Notes: generated by a model from the letters alone, not told the origin. A stretch of 64,000 bases of DNA from Annona cherimola (GCA_030490835.1 CM059971.1:121490564-121554563); one strand, 5' to 3'. Counted from the first letter of the stretch, positions 31,904 to 43,247 are shown. Translations and numbers: made by a program.

Positions 31904-32210
31904 TTTATATTACATGCTAAGGGTCGAAATTTTAAAAAGTACAAGAAGAAAGGTAAGTAAGGGATTTTCATTTAAGCAATTTATCAAAACTCCCTTAATT
32001 ACTTGAACTCTATCTTCATCTTAATTTATATGATAAATGATCCAGGTGATATTTAGTTCCGACATTTGTACATATTCCCCTAAAGTGTATCATCCAGATC
32101 GTATGAGGGTCAACATTTTAAAAAAGTACAAGAAGAAAGGTAGAAAAGTGGCAATATGTTTAGTTTGATAGACTTTGTATAGGAATTTGTACTTGCACAT
32201 ATCTCAAAAA

Positions 32211-32860
32211 AAGGTGTATTTGAAAAGTGATAAAATTTAAAAGAAAATAATGTAACGTGATGGAGTAATGATAATGAGTAAATAAAATAAAATTAAAATA
32301 GATAAATCAGTTATATGAATAATGTTTTTACTGTAAATTGTATGAATATTTGTGTATAAATTATTGATAAACATAATAGTTACGAGTTATGATTTCGTTT
32401 TCCATTTTTGAAGCCAACCTAGAAAACATATTTTGAGGCTTTTTTAAAGTTGTTTTTTATAAACATGTTAAGATATGTATATTAAATTTATAAACCAAGT
32501 TTTACAATTTTTGGATAATTTTAAGTATTTTTTATTCTTAAACACAGTAACATTCTCGTAATTTTTTGGCCTTTGAAAATAACAAGAATGTCATTGTGTT
32601 TTACAAATAAAAAATACTTTAAAATATCTAAGATAATAAAACTTGATTTATAAATTCAATACACTTAACATGTTTTGAAAAAAAAAACCTCAAAATACCT
32701 TTTTTAGGCTGGCCTAAGTAAAATTTTATTTATATTTGCCTAACAGTATCATGTCTCAATAGTTATATAAGAATATGTGAATAAATAATTAAAAAATAAA
32801 ATAATTATAGAGATCAAAAATTTTTTGTTCTAAAAGTTTATATGTAAACAAACATGCATC
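32211..32860. mobile_element. Tourist-like MITE split by a palindromic MITE
   Basis: The outer parts GGTGTATTTGAAAAGTGATAAAA (from 32211) and AAAATAATTATAGAGATC...GTAAACAAACATGC (to about 32855) are the two ends of a Tourist-family copy. Between them lies the palindrome at 32430-32712. Confidence 0.6.
32430..32712. mobile_element. Palindromic MULE-like MITE, variant
   Basis: Ends GCCAACCTAGAAAACATATTTTGAGGC and (reversed) GCCAGCCTAAAAAAGGTATTTTGAGGT. The core TATAAACCAAGTTTTACAATTTTTGGAT is mirrored. No clear 9-bp duplication. Confidence 0.6.
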
Positions 32861-32869
32861 AAGTATCAA

Positions 32870-34676
32870 AAGTAGAAGTATGTAACCCAGCATAATTAAC
32901 CTATTAATCACGTTGATCGCCCAAATGCATACCTTTTATTTACCTATTTGGATATTCAACTAAAAGAAGCCATATACAATGTGATTTTTTTAAAAAAAGA
33001 AAAACTTAAGATTTTCAAATTTTTGTAGGAGGCAATTTTCATAATTTACATGTCATATTAATGTTGAACTTATAAAATTTTTGATATAATATATTAGTAA
33101 TATGCTAAACTAAAACATTATTAATAATATGTATAATCTGACAATGTATAATTATTAAATATCTAATGTACAATATGCTATTTGGGTCATGTCGAAGCAG
33201 GTGTGTCAAATAGGGTCCGGTGGGTTTTTAGGTGAACCTAAACAATTTGCACCCCCCAAATTGCATATACACAAATTATAAAGGAGTAATTATTCAATAC
33301 TTACGGCTTCGTTTTACTTGGTATTGTAATTTTATAATATTTTTAAATCTAAACCATTTATCGTATTTAATACATCTTATTTTTCATCATGCTATCAAAA
33401 ATAATTTTTATTGAAATTTAACAGCAAATATGTAACTATTGATTTTTTTGCAAAATGAATAGCACACGTAGAATATATAAAAGTTTTCCATGCATGTAAT
33501 TTTTGAAAAATGTATAGTACATATATAATATATAAAAAAATTTACCGTCGAAATCATAATAAATTCACATGATAAATAGTTCGAATTTTAAAAATTAAAA
33601 AAAATCAAGGGTATGTAAGCATTGAATCATTACTCAATCATAAAAGATAACACAATAATGGAAGATGAGGTCCTTGTCCTTGATGCTACAATATTTCCTC
33701 TGTTGGCTGATCAGCTGCATTAGCCTCTCCACTGGGATAAGGGGTGTATAACTACCATCATTTACCTTCTAAACACCATGCAAGATAATGATGAATCTTC
33801 CGAGCTACAGGTTAATTGTGCACGTGTTTCATTATGACAACATAAATGCGTAAATACACCACACCCATGTATCGCAAACGTAAGATGACTCCATTTTCCA
33901 ACTGGAAGCATAGGATTCGAGTCCAGACCAAAAATCATGCAATCAAAAGCTCAAAATATGAAACCCTAAAAAACAAAAGGGGAAAAAAAGAACGCATCAT
34001 ATTCCTTTCAGCCAAATATGAGTTTATTATGAAATTTTCAAAAATTTGAACAGTGATTTGAATAATGAGACGATTGTTATAGCACCAGAAAGATAACGCC
34101 AGCAAGGCCTCACTTGAACAGGATCTGTTCTATAGGCTGTGCTTAACTTCTGCATCCTTCAGTTCAAAAGAAAGATAATGCCAGCTATATAAATTGGGAC
34201 TTTAAAATCCCATACAGCTCGTTTTCAAAAAAAAAAAAAAAAAAAAAAAGATCCATACAGCTCTGTCTCCTCTCTTTTGAACAGAGTTGTAGTTGCCGAT
34301 GTAGAGATTTACAAATTCCAACTAGACCCAGTTGTCCCGAGTTGGTTTGAAGAGTTCCCAACAAAACGATTCAAGAGATTAAGATTCAATTGAAACCAAT
34401 TTAAAAGAAGATTAGGTTAGTTTGAGGATTGGTCAGTGAGGTAACTCAATCCAAGTTTCAATCAGGATTGTATGATAGTACGTTCAATTAACATGTAAAA
34501 AAAAGGTCGAATATCCCAATAACTTCCAGAGAAGTTTACAATCAACATGTTCAAAATGTAGAAACTGTTAAGACGTGCAATGGCTCTAGGCAACCATTTT
34601 CTAAAAAAGTTATGTTACAAACACACTGTTGAAGAGAAGTTTATCCACTTAAGGCCACCAAACGAGAAAAATCTTG
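32870..34676. other. Intergenic, no gene seen
   Basis: AT-rich spacer. A poly-A run lies at 34230-34248. Short frames such as the 67-codon one near 33846 are Lys-rich translations of AT-rich DNA with no domain. Confidence 0.5.
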
Positions 34677-34684
34677 CAGTGGGG

Positions 34685-35345
34685 CAATGTTTTAAAAACC
34701 GAACCGGGAACTGAACCGTTTTTATGTCCGGTTCAGGTCCAACCGGTTCAACCGTGGTTCAAACCGTTTTGAACCGTGACGTCAGCATGACATAATTATG
34801 ACGTAATAATTATATTTAATTTATTTTAATTATTTTAAAATTAAATTAAATATATAAATTTTATGTAATAAAAAAATTACACTTGTATTGTTTGCGCTCA
34901 AAGTTGGTTGAGATCTTCACCGTATCCAGTTGAAGATGAGGAAGATTTGATTGAACTGGAGGAAATGGAATCAGGTAGTCCTATTCACTTAAATGATTTT
35001 GCATCTTTAAAGAAATCTATATAAGTATTGTTTTTGATGCTTTCAAATTTCTGCAATAAACTGACTGCCGAGGAGGACTGGTGGTTAGTTTGCCGCAGAA
35101 GTTTGCCCGACTGCCGAGGAGGACTGGAGGAGGTTCGGTTCCGCTGCTTCCGCACATCCGCGACATTTTTTTTTTTTAAAAAAAGAAGTTGCGAACCGAA
35201 CCGCGGTCAGACCGGTTTTTACGGTCCAACCGCTCGGTTCTCACGGTTCTCACGGTTTTTGTCAAAAATGAGGAACCGTAGCTGAACTGAACCGTTGACG
35301 GTTCACGGTCGGACCGGACGGTCCGGTCCGGTTTTTAAAACACTG
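34685..35345. mobile_element. Non-autonomous hAT element, 661 bp, with 8-bp target duplication
   Basis: Left end CAATGTTTTAAAAACCGAACCGG, right end (reversed) CAGTGTTTTAAAAACCGGACCGG. CAGTGGGG flanks it at 34677-34684 and 35346-35353. The subterminal regions are rich in GGTTC, CCGGT and AACCG repeats. No transposase. Confidence 0.93.
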
Positions 35346-35470
35346 CAGTGGGGTGGCATGAAATTAATAAACAAAATTAGCAAAACAAATCCAGTAAGTA
35401 ATACTACATAGCCAATACATAGGAATTTAATTACCTTGGCTTCTCAGGCTATCCATTGTCATTGGCAGTG

Positions 35471-35785
35471 CTAGGTAGCTTGTTCAGATCTGTGGTCTCC
35501 TGAGACGACATAATCTGGGAGGGGAACTCGATCAGACTCGATGCAAATGAGATCCTCCACAAGAATATCGTAATGCCTCTTCACCTCATCTTCGCTTTTA
35601 CTCCCAATCATGTCTGCCACCTTTTGCCACCGTTCGGGGGTGTCCTTGTCATACACCGCAAGGGCCGTTTCGAACTTCTTATCTTCTTCTCTGCTCCATG
35701 TCGAGCACTGCACCACCCCACAAATCCCACCACCCTCTCCGTCCATACCCACTTGCATATATCCTATATTAACAGATTGTTTCAC
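35471..35785 (-). CDS. RADIALIS-like single-MYB (SANT) transcription factor
   Basis: A 104-residue protein in one exon. Residues 28-82 are the short SANT/MYB domain of the RADIALIS-like family: [35 protein letters not shown] and [19 protein letters not shown], followed by the family signature VPLPDY. The regularly spaced tryptophans or aromatics fit the helix pattern, and the length suits the family (80-105 residues). RADIALIS-type proteins compete with related MYB factors for partners and help set flower asymmetry or seedling traits; the specific role here cannot be told. The N-terminal Gly-rich segment ([13 protein letters not shown]) is unusual. A TATA box lies about 155 bases upstream on the minus strand. 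The gene stands alone between a hAT element and a MULE. Confidence 0.93.
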   Translation of the reverse strand: MKQSVNIGYMQVGMDGEGGGICGVVQCSTWSREEDKKFETALAVYDKDTPERWQKVADMIGSKSEDEVKRHYDILVEDLICIESDRVPLPDYVVSGDHRSEQAT

Positions 35786-35937
35786 TGTGATTTATATATT
35801 TCCTCCTGCTCTCACGCTCAAACCAAAATCAACAACCCAAGTAACAATTGTGATTCATGAGGAGAAAAAGATGATTAGGGGGATGATTTACCTGGTGATT
35901 TATGAAGCTGACGCTAAAAATCTCAGAAGGGTCCAGT

Positions 35938-35945
35938 TTATATAC
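35938..35945 (-). promoter_or_regulatory. TATA box for the RADIALIS-like gene
   Basis: The minus strand reads TATATAAA, about 155 bases upstream of the ATG, leaving room for a 5' leader of around 120 bases. Confidence 0.5.
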
Positions 35946-36104
35946 AGGTATCGTCGACCTCTCTCGCTCGGCTGCAGGCAAAAATAAAGATCAAGAGATA
36001 CATATCCATCCCCGTGACACCACGTCGATGTCGTTGCAGATTGGGCGGACATGATAAGATAGTTGATGACAACTACCCAAAACGCATCGAGATTAATCGA
36101 AGAT

Positions 36105-36175
36105 AGATATTAGATAGATAGATAGATATGGAGCGAGCGCGCCCAGATCTCACACATGCATGCATGCATGCTTCC
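36105..36175. repeat. GATA microsatellite and CATG repeats upstream of the RADIALIS-like gene
   Basis: Four or five TAGA/GATA units at about 36108-36128 are followed by CATGCATGCATGCATGC near 36156-36172. CATGCA also matches the RY element of seed-expressed promoters, but here it is simply part of a short tandem repeat. Confidence 0.8.
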
Positions 36176-37275
36176 GCATCTGCCGAATTTGTCCCACTTA
36201 ATTTCTCATGCACGCCGTGCATGCATCTCAATCCTCGAAAGACCAAAAAAAAAAAAACACAATGATTGGATTGTTGATCATCGTATAATTGTTAAAAAAT
36301 GTGAGCTCCCATCCCAGTTGCAATTCTGCATGCCGAGCTGCCGGCCTGCATGTGACACGTGGTCTGTGTTCTTGCCGCCCGACTGCGACGTGCCATGCGG
36401 TAGCTGCGCACCCATGCGGACCCGGTCGCAATCATGTGAGCCGCACGTGAAAAGTGACGCAATCCATTTGCTTCCGCGCGCCGTGCGTAGTAATCATACA
36501 TACGGTACTGTACTTTTGAGTATGTCTGTTGAAAACACCATACCGACTACGGACTTCCTGATATTCCCTTGCCTTACGGTGGGCCATAGAATTAATATCA
36601 CGTATCAGAAGTGCAGCGTTGGTTGACTTGTTATATGGAGGTGATACACCAGAAAGAAGGCAGTGTAGTCTGATGATGATGGCTCTAAAAATTCCATGGA
36701 CGGTTGGGTGGGAATTTAAGGGTGCAATTTAGGTTGGATTATATTAAGTTTAGGTGAATTTTAATTTTAAGCTTACCGATTTTAGGTAAATCCTAATCCT
36801 AACTTTATTCTTAGAATTCGGATTTGGACTAAGTTGTCATTGATTTCAATCTTGATTTCGGATTAAATTTTGAATTTCTTTCAAACCAACCAAAGTTGAA
36901 ATCCATGGGTAAAAATATCTTTTTTTGAACATTATTGCATTTGCACTCGCTAATTCTAAAATATACTTTTGACTATGGTAACATATTAATTTATAATTTA
37001 CACATAAACATATATGACCTATGGCATATTCGATTATAATAAAACTTGTTCTTCTTATTAAAAGATAATGGTAAGCACAATAGATGTAATAAATATTTCA
37101 TCGATAATTAATATAACAAAATAAATAGATTACATTTATTGAATTAAGTTTAATAAAAGTGATACTTATATATTTCATAGTTAAATTTTTTATCCATATT
37201 TTTCTTCGTTAACTGGTATGCATGTAATAATTTTAAAGTGTTAGTATATTTGCAATTATTTAAATGGAAGTATTT
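36176..37275. other. Intergenic, no gene supported
   Basis: A GC-richer patch at 36180-36640 has long overlapping frames on both strands but no domain; it is probably distal promoter or unrelated spacer. AAGGGTGCAATTTAGGTTGG at 36718 resembles one end of a hAT element without a partner. The remainder is AT-rich. Confidence 0.4.
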
Positions 37276-38159
37276 TTTATTATAAGGATAATTTGCATAT
37301 ATAAGCACATAGTTGATCGAAGTTGTAGATATACCTACATAGTTTCAAGTTTTGCATATAACCCCCACATAATTTTATACAAATTACTTGCGTACCCACA
37401 TGTCATCCTTGTCGTTAGCTACATGATTGGAATTTTGTGTAATGATAAAAATAACCCAAAGTCATTTCCATAGAAGTTGTCTAATATAGGTAAAGGGCTA
37501 AGAATATTTGAGCACGGAAGGATAGCTTTGAAAGGTTAGCTATTAGCCAAAGATGTCACATATTTATTCTTTTGGATGGAGATAACAAATGAGGATTTAG
37601 TATTTTTGTGTTATTAGAACGGACATTTTTTGGAAAAGCTTTCGACTGAAATAAAATCGAAACATTTTTTGTTTAGATGAAATAGCATGATATTTAAAAT
37701 TGTTGTTCCTCGAAATATAGATACGAAATGATGGAGATAATAAACCAGCATTTGCAGTTTATGTTATTATAGAACGGATTTTTTCTTTTTTTTTTGGGGT
37801 GGGGAGGATTCCAGCTGAAATAAAATAAGATGCATTTCTGATAGATGAGTAGGCAAGATTTTAAAAATCTCTGCTCATCTGAATGCAATGCAAAATCATG
37901 GAGATAATAGATGAGCATTTTTATGTTAGAGAATTGATTTTTTTAAGGAAGCTTCCACCTGAAATAAAATGCGTGCCTGTTTAGTTGAAATCGCTCGAGG
38001 TTAAAAGTCCCGGTTCTTCAGAATTCGCATGAAATAAACTTGGTGGATATTTTCGATGGATATTATTTCACATATGAAATAATTTTCAAAATGAATGACT
38101 TACGGTGATAATTTTTGAAATTAATAACTTATGGAATAAACTTGATGGATATTATTTCC

Positions 38160-38560
38160 GGGATGCGATCTCCTGCACCCGGGAGCAGCCAGCGTTGCCT
38201 GCTCCCGGGTGCACACACTTTTTTTTTTTTTTTTTTTGAAAATTTTTTCATAAACTTGTTAGCCCAAGTGTATTGAACATGTATATAAATTTTTACCATT
38301 TTTGGAGATTTTTAAATATTTATTTTTTATTTTTGAAAATCAGTGGCATTTTAGTAATTTAAAATTACCTAAAATGCCATTGATTTTCAAAAATAAAAAA
38401 TAAATATCTAAAATACTTAAAAAATGGTAAAAATTTATAAACATGTTAAATACACATATATTAACATTTTAAGAAAAAAAATTTCAAAAAAAAAAAAAAA
38501 AGGTGTGTGCACCTGGGAGCGGCAACGCTGCCTGCTCCCGGGTACAGGAGATCGCATCCC
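38160..38560. mobile_element. Palindromic MULE-like MITE, best-preserved copy, 401 bp
   Basis: Left end GGGATGCGATCTCCTGCACC, right end its mirror GGTACAGGAGATCGCATCCC, with ATTATTTCC at 38151-38159 and 38561-38569. Nearly the whole element folds into one hairpin: CTGCTCCCGGGTGCACACAC and mirror, then TTTTTACCATTTTTGGAGATTTTTAAATATT and mirror around a tip near 38370. The perfect 9-bp duplication ties this whole MITE family to Mutator-like transposases. Confidence 0.95.
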
Positions 38561-39311
38561 ATTATTTCCTCATATATGCAACTCAAAGAATGATCTATCC
38601 ATAATCAATTTAGATGCCCCTGAAAATTTGCAAAAATCTGCAATGGTGTGGGCAACACTATTTCCCATTCTAGATACATGAGATAAGACGCAATTATTGA
38701 AGCTAGTTTATTGAAAATTTTGAATCATATAAAATTAGATGAACCCCAACCATAGTAAGCCCATTTTTTGTTCAACATGCATGAAAACTTCCCAAAATGG
38801 TTAGCACACATTACAGAAAAAGGATGAAAAACCAATACTATGATGCAATGCTAGAAAATATTATACTTTTATTTCATCTAATCCATCAAGTTTATTCCAT
38901 AAGTTATTAATTTTAAAAATTATCACCGTAAGTCATTCATTTTAAAAATTATTCCATATGTGAAATAATATCCATCGAAAATATCCACCAAGTTTATTTC
39001 ATGTGAATTTTGAAGAACCGGGACTTTTAACCTCCGGCGATTTCAACTAAACAGGCATGCATCTTATCGCATTTCATTTCAGGTGGAAGCTTTCTTTAAA
39101 AAAAAAAAAAAATCAGTTCTCTAACATAAAAATGCTCATCTATTATCTCCATGATTTCGCATTGCATTCTGCTGAGCAGAGTTTTTAAAATCATGCCCAT
39201 TCATCTATCAGACAACGCATCTTATTTTATTTTAGCTGGAATCTTTCTCTCAAAAAAATCCATTCTATAATAACATAAACTGCAAATACTCATTTATTAT
39301 CTCCATCATTT

Positions 39312-41139
39312 GGGAAAATTGCGTCATAGACCCTCTAACTATGCGTATTGACATTTTGGACCCCGACATTTGCGTATTAGCATTTTAGACCCCCAAAAGT
39401 TTCAACCTTTGCATTTTACCCCCCACACCCTCACGGCGTCAAAAAATCAGCGTCTGGCCGTCCAAAATGACGAGAATACCCATCACAGAAAAAGCAAAAG
39501 TCACGACACCAGACCGGCCACCTAGTAAAGGTGGTGAGCGGCTTCAGCCACCAGACCGGCCAGATACAAAGGGCTCCGCCCGCATCGCCTCCCCAGCCGG
39601 CAGCTCTCCTCTTTTAGCACGTTGATTCGCCTCCCTTCTCTCCCTGCTCTCCTCCTCCCCTCGCCCGCCCGCAGCACCACCCACTCACCCTCCTTGCTCT
39701 CCTCTCCTACCCTCCTGGTGGAAAATGGAGCTTATCAATTGTGGAGAAAAGCTATTCCTACGATGATTGCTAATCATAGATTCCTACCAGATTTGGAAGC
39801 AGACAATAGGATAATGTCAGCTCAAAGCTGCTACCATAGGAAAAGGGTTTTTCCTGAAGTTCGAAGCTCTCGGAACACCTACTCTAGCGTGTCCTTGTAT
39901 TTGCAAGTGTATATTCCATGAACTTGAAGCAGATCTGGAGGGAAGCGGGTGAGGGTGTGGACTACTTCGTTGGGGCGAGCGTGGCGTCTTCACTTTTTGC
40001 ATCTTTCTCACCTCCTTCCATCCTTCCTGCATTTCAAAAAAAGGAAGCGTCTTTTAGTTCGATTCTCCTCCCCGTCTCTCGCGTTCCTGAAAGCTCTGGA
40101 GAAGAAATCGGTGAGGAAAGCTTTTTCTCTTGCTTTTTGTTTTTTGCTTGGAATTCGTCCGTATCTGTGCCGTGATGTCAGTTTTGTAAATACGGGCAAC
40201 TTTTTCAGCGGAGCTGATGAGCTTTTTTTGGGTGGGTTTCTGAGAAAGGCAATTTCTAATAATTGTAGTTTCGGGAGGGATGATCGGGCATTCATTTGTG
40301 GGTTGGGAGGGCCCAGTGATGCGCCGGGTGGGTATGCCGGCGCACGCGCCAGCCAGCTACGACTGTTGTTTGCTGGAAACAAGAAATCACATTTTGAGAC
40401 TTGCGGCGGGATTCCCGCTCGTGCTTGTTCGGGGGAGCATACTGACTGTACAGCCGCAATTGCATGATAATGATGAATTCTCGTGGATTTGTCACGAATG
40501 GCTTGGATATCTTTGGTCTTTGGAAGTTTGAAACGTCTGTTGGTCTTACTAGAAAGTTACAATTCGGATTCCGGATTGTATTTCTTCTTTGAAATTCATT
40601 GTGCTACCAAAACGTTTTAAGGTATCTGTTGAATTATTGCTAATTCAGTTTTCAGAGAGAGAACTTACGCCATTCTTTCCAACTCCCTAGAGTAAGGTAG
40701 GATTCCCAACCCTCCGTTTTCTTAAACACGTTTAATGACTTCTGCCAATTTGTAGGTTACTTAGGATACTATTGGCGCTAATGCTATGGACTATTTTTTC
40801 CTTTGGATATAATCTGATCGGACGGTTTGGATTGTCCGATCAGTTTCCTACCGGCTAGAGAGGCGATGCGGGCGGAGCCCTTTGTATCTGGCTGGTCTGG
40901 TGGCTGAAGCCGCTCACCACCTTTACTAGGTGGCCGGTCTGGTGTCGTGGCTTTTGCTTTTTCTGTGATGGGTATTCTCGTCATTTCGGACGGCCAGACG
41001 CTGATTTTTTGACGCCGTGAGGACGTGGGGGGTAAAATGCAAAGGTTAAAACTTTTGGGGGTCTAAAATGCTAATACGCAAACGTCGGGGTCCAAAATGC
41101 CAATACGCATAGTTAGAGGGTCTATGGCGCAATTTTCCC
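39312..41139. mobile_element. MULE nested in the long-arm MULE, 1828 bp, with GC-rich cargo
   Basis: TIRs of about 285 bp: GGGAAAATTGCGTCATAGACCC at the left and (reversed) GGGAAAATTGCGCCATAGACCC at the right, matching through GACCGGCCACCTAGTAAAGGTGGTGAGCGGC. CCATCATTT flanks it at 39303-39311 and 41140-41148. The interior 39620-40780 is much GC-richer than the surroundings and contains frames of up to 172 codons, for example 39949-40467 on the plus strand. It is probably captured host DNA, but no domain is recognisable and frames overlap on both strands. Confidence 0.93.
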
Positions 41140-41523
41140 CCATCATTTCATATCTGTATTCTGAGGAACAAGAATTTTAAATGTTATGCTATTTCATCTA
41201 AACAAAAAATATATTCTATTTTATTTCAGCTGGAAGCTTTTCTGAAAAAAAGTCCATTCAAATAACGTAAAGATACAAAATCCTCATTTGTTATCTCCAT
41301 CCAACAGAATAAATTTGTAATATTTTTGGCTAATAATTGACCTTTCAAAGCTCTCCTTCCGTGCTCAAATATTCTCAGCTATTTACCTAGGCATCTTCTA
41401 TTGAAGTGACTTTAATACACATTCAAACTGGATTATTTTTGTTATTACATAAAATTTCAAACCATGTGCTAGTAGTAGCTAACAGACTATATGGGCATAC
41501 ATGTCAATTACCTTTATTATAAC

Positions 41524-42833
41524 TATAGTTAAAATGCTTAATGCATAAACTAATATAAATGTTTTTTTTAACAAAATTGTGAAATTTTGAGTTGGAACCG
41601 AATCAAATTTTGGTACCGAGTTGCCTGACATTGGTTTTGGTTTCTCTCGGTCGAATTAAATAAGGTTAAACTAATACTTGGTTTTTTCCCGGACGGTTCG
41701 AGATGGTTCGGACTCACAGGACCGAGGTACACTGGCTAGGACTGAGTTGCACTGCTAGGTGGGATTGGAAGTTTGAGGCGGCCACAAATACAGTGACTGC
41801 CGCCACAACGCCTCCGGCGTCATGATAACCACGCAGGCTTGCTGGTGGCCGGGCGTGGTTCGAATGCTGCCGTCCACCATGCATCATAGGAAGTTTTTAC
41901 AGATTAGTCTTACTCTGATGGGAGTTTATAATTTCTCCCCTTTTGTGAGGGTTTATAATTTCGCTCTATAACGTGGGTTTAGAAAAAAATTAAGAATGTA
42001 GATGTGCTCAATTGTAATATTAGGATGTCAAGATGTATATGTAAAATATCAAAAAAATACAGTAACTGCCGTCATGTACACTACCGTTAAAGAGAATTTT
42101 AGGCTTCGTTTGGTTCCCTCTTTCTGTTAGGTTCTGTTTTCATGTCAATGCTGATAATTTTTTTAATTTTCTTTAATTTAAAATTTTTAGTCAATACATG
42201 GACAAGAAAGATTTTTTATTACCATAATTTTGTAAAAAAATCAGCATTTTTCATGCACAGGCGCATGCAAATTTTGTCGATTTTCGAAACTAAAGGTATT
42301 TAAAAAATTTATACAATAAAAAAATATTATTTAGACAAATCCATTAAAAAGAATTTAGAAAAAAAAATTGCACACTAGCCTTAAAGCAGAACCCCATTTT
42401 GTGGGGCCACTTTCAGTGGCGTACTTGAATTTCTGACTTGCTTCGTTATTTCCACTTAGAATACACCTCTGTCGTGATTTAAAAGGGAAAAAAAATTGTG
42501 GAAAGCACGGGGAAAAAATGGGAAACGGAGCCTAAAAACTCGCCCAAAGTGCACTAACTTGAAATACTGGTTTGACAGAGTGGCGGCTGCTTTCTCCTTT
42601 TGGACGCTTTGTCCGGCTAATTTCCAAAAAAAAAAAAATAATAATAAATATAGCACTGAATCAATGAAGCCTGAAAATATTACTTCTCGTAGAAGAGTCC
42701 AATGGCTACTTCGAAAAATGGGAAGGATAAGCAAAACAAAGAGCCAAGCGCCCTGGCCCACACCCTACAAATTAGGTAGAGCGATAATCGGAAAACGGCT
42801 TTAAATCGTTTCTTCTAACTGTACTTCTATCTA
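41524..42833. other. Intergenic, no gene supported
   Basis: GGACGGTTCGAGATGGTTCGGACTC and TTGGTACCGAGTTGCC at 41600-41760 look like a decayed hAT subterminal region without ends. A patch at 41770-41880 is GC-rich. The 102-codon frame near 42496 has no domain. Confidence 0.4.
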
Positions 42834-43247
42834 CTATATTTCACAAAAGATTTTGAACACAGTAATTAGACATCTAAATAGTTTCTAGAAAACAAGTAAA
42901 ATCTCTAGAACTAAAATATCAAATTAAAACTTTTCAATCTAAAATTTTTCACTCTCTACAACTATTATATTTTTTAATTATTTTTTCACATTTTCGTATA
43001 CAACTACTCTATTTTTCAATCATTTATACACAATTACTCATACAACTAACCTATCTATTTTAACTTTATCCTCTTTAATCTTCATTATTACTCCTATCAT
43101 ATCACATCATTTGACAACTTTTATTCTCCAAAATTTTTACTAAAAATTTTATCTATTCCCAAACGCGCCCTATATTTCACAAAAAGATTTTGGACACAGT
43201 AATTAGACATCTAAATAGTTTCTAGAAAACAAGTAAAATCTCTAAAC
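42834..43247. repeat. About 80-bp direct duplication flanking a Tourist-like MITE
   Basis: CTATATTTCACAAAAGATTTTG...AAGTAAAATCTCTAGAAC at 42834-42913 is repeated, almost unchanged, at 43170-43247. Between them (42920-43169) is a Tourist-family copy ending ATTCCCAAACGCGCCC; its left terminus is missing. The duplication is far longer than a transposon target duplication, so it arose by tandem duplication or aberrant repair around the MITE. Confidence 0.85.

Larger units (their letters stand above)
25561..32160. repeat. Diverged tandem array, about 19 monomers, with a 1-kb higher-order repeat
   Basis: A motif like GAGTCAAAATTTTAAAAAGTAC recurs near 25561, 25771, 25983, 26195, 26342, 26481, 26649, 26773, 26973, 27182, 28558, 28694, 28884, 29007, 29195, 29400, 29602, 31923 and 32109. 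The full monomer is about 210 bp: AAATTTTAAAAAGTAC, TTTCCATTTAAGCAGTTTACCAAATGC, CTTAATTAC, GTAATAATACGGCTAGGATGTACG, TTTGTACTTGCACGTG, AAATTGGATCATCTAGATTG. Several monomers are shortened to 125-170 bp. Six monomers at about 26195-27180 reappear in the same order and with the same shortened lengths at about 27182-29400, once the hAT insertion is subtracted, giving a unit of about 1.0 kb. No coding frame. It may be a local satellite or the repetitive part of a larger element. Confidence 0.9.
37286..41513. mobile_element. Long-arm MULE (near fold-back), 4228 bp including nested elements
   Basis: Left end GGATAATTTGCATATA, right end (reversed) GGTAATTGACATGTATG. TTTATTATAA flanks it at 37276-37285 and 41514-41523, a perfect 10-bp duplication. 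The arms are about 860 bp: left 37286-38150, right 41513 down to about 38885, once the nested MULE is removed. Matching blocks include AGAATATTTGAGCACGGAAGG, TTGGATGGAGATAACAAATGAGGAT, GGTTAAAAGTCCCGG and GAATGACTTACGGTGATAATTTTTGAAA against their mirrors. Only about 310 bp of unique loop remains. Subtracting the nested MULE and MITE leaves about 1.98 kb. No transposase. Confidence 0.92.

Noticed and set aside
25561..32160. CRISPR-like regular spacing
   Set aside because: This is a plant genome; the units are about 210-bp diverged tandem monomers, not short identical repeats with unique spacers.
36156..36626. 156-codon plus frame upstream of the RADIALIS-like gene
   Set aside because: Cys- and Pro-rich with no domain, overlapped by two minus frames, in a promoter-like position.
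39949..40467. 172-codon plus frame inside the MULE
   Set aside because: It overlaps long frames in other frames and strands (for example 40382-40008), a sign of GC-rich stop-poor DNA rather than coding. No domain.
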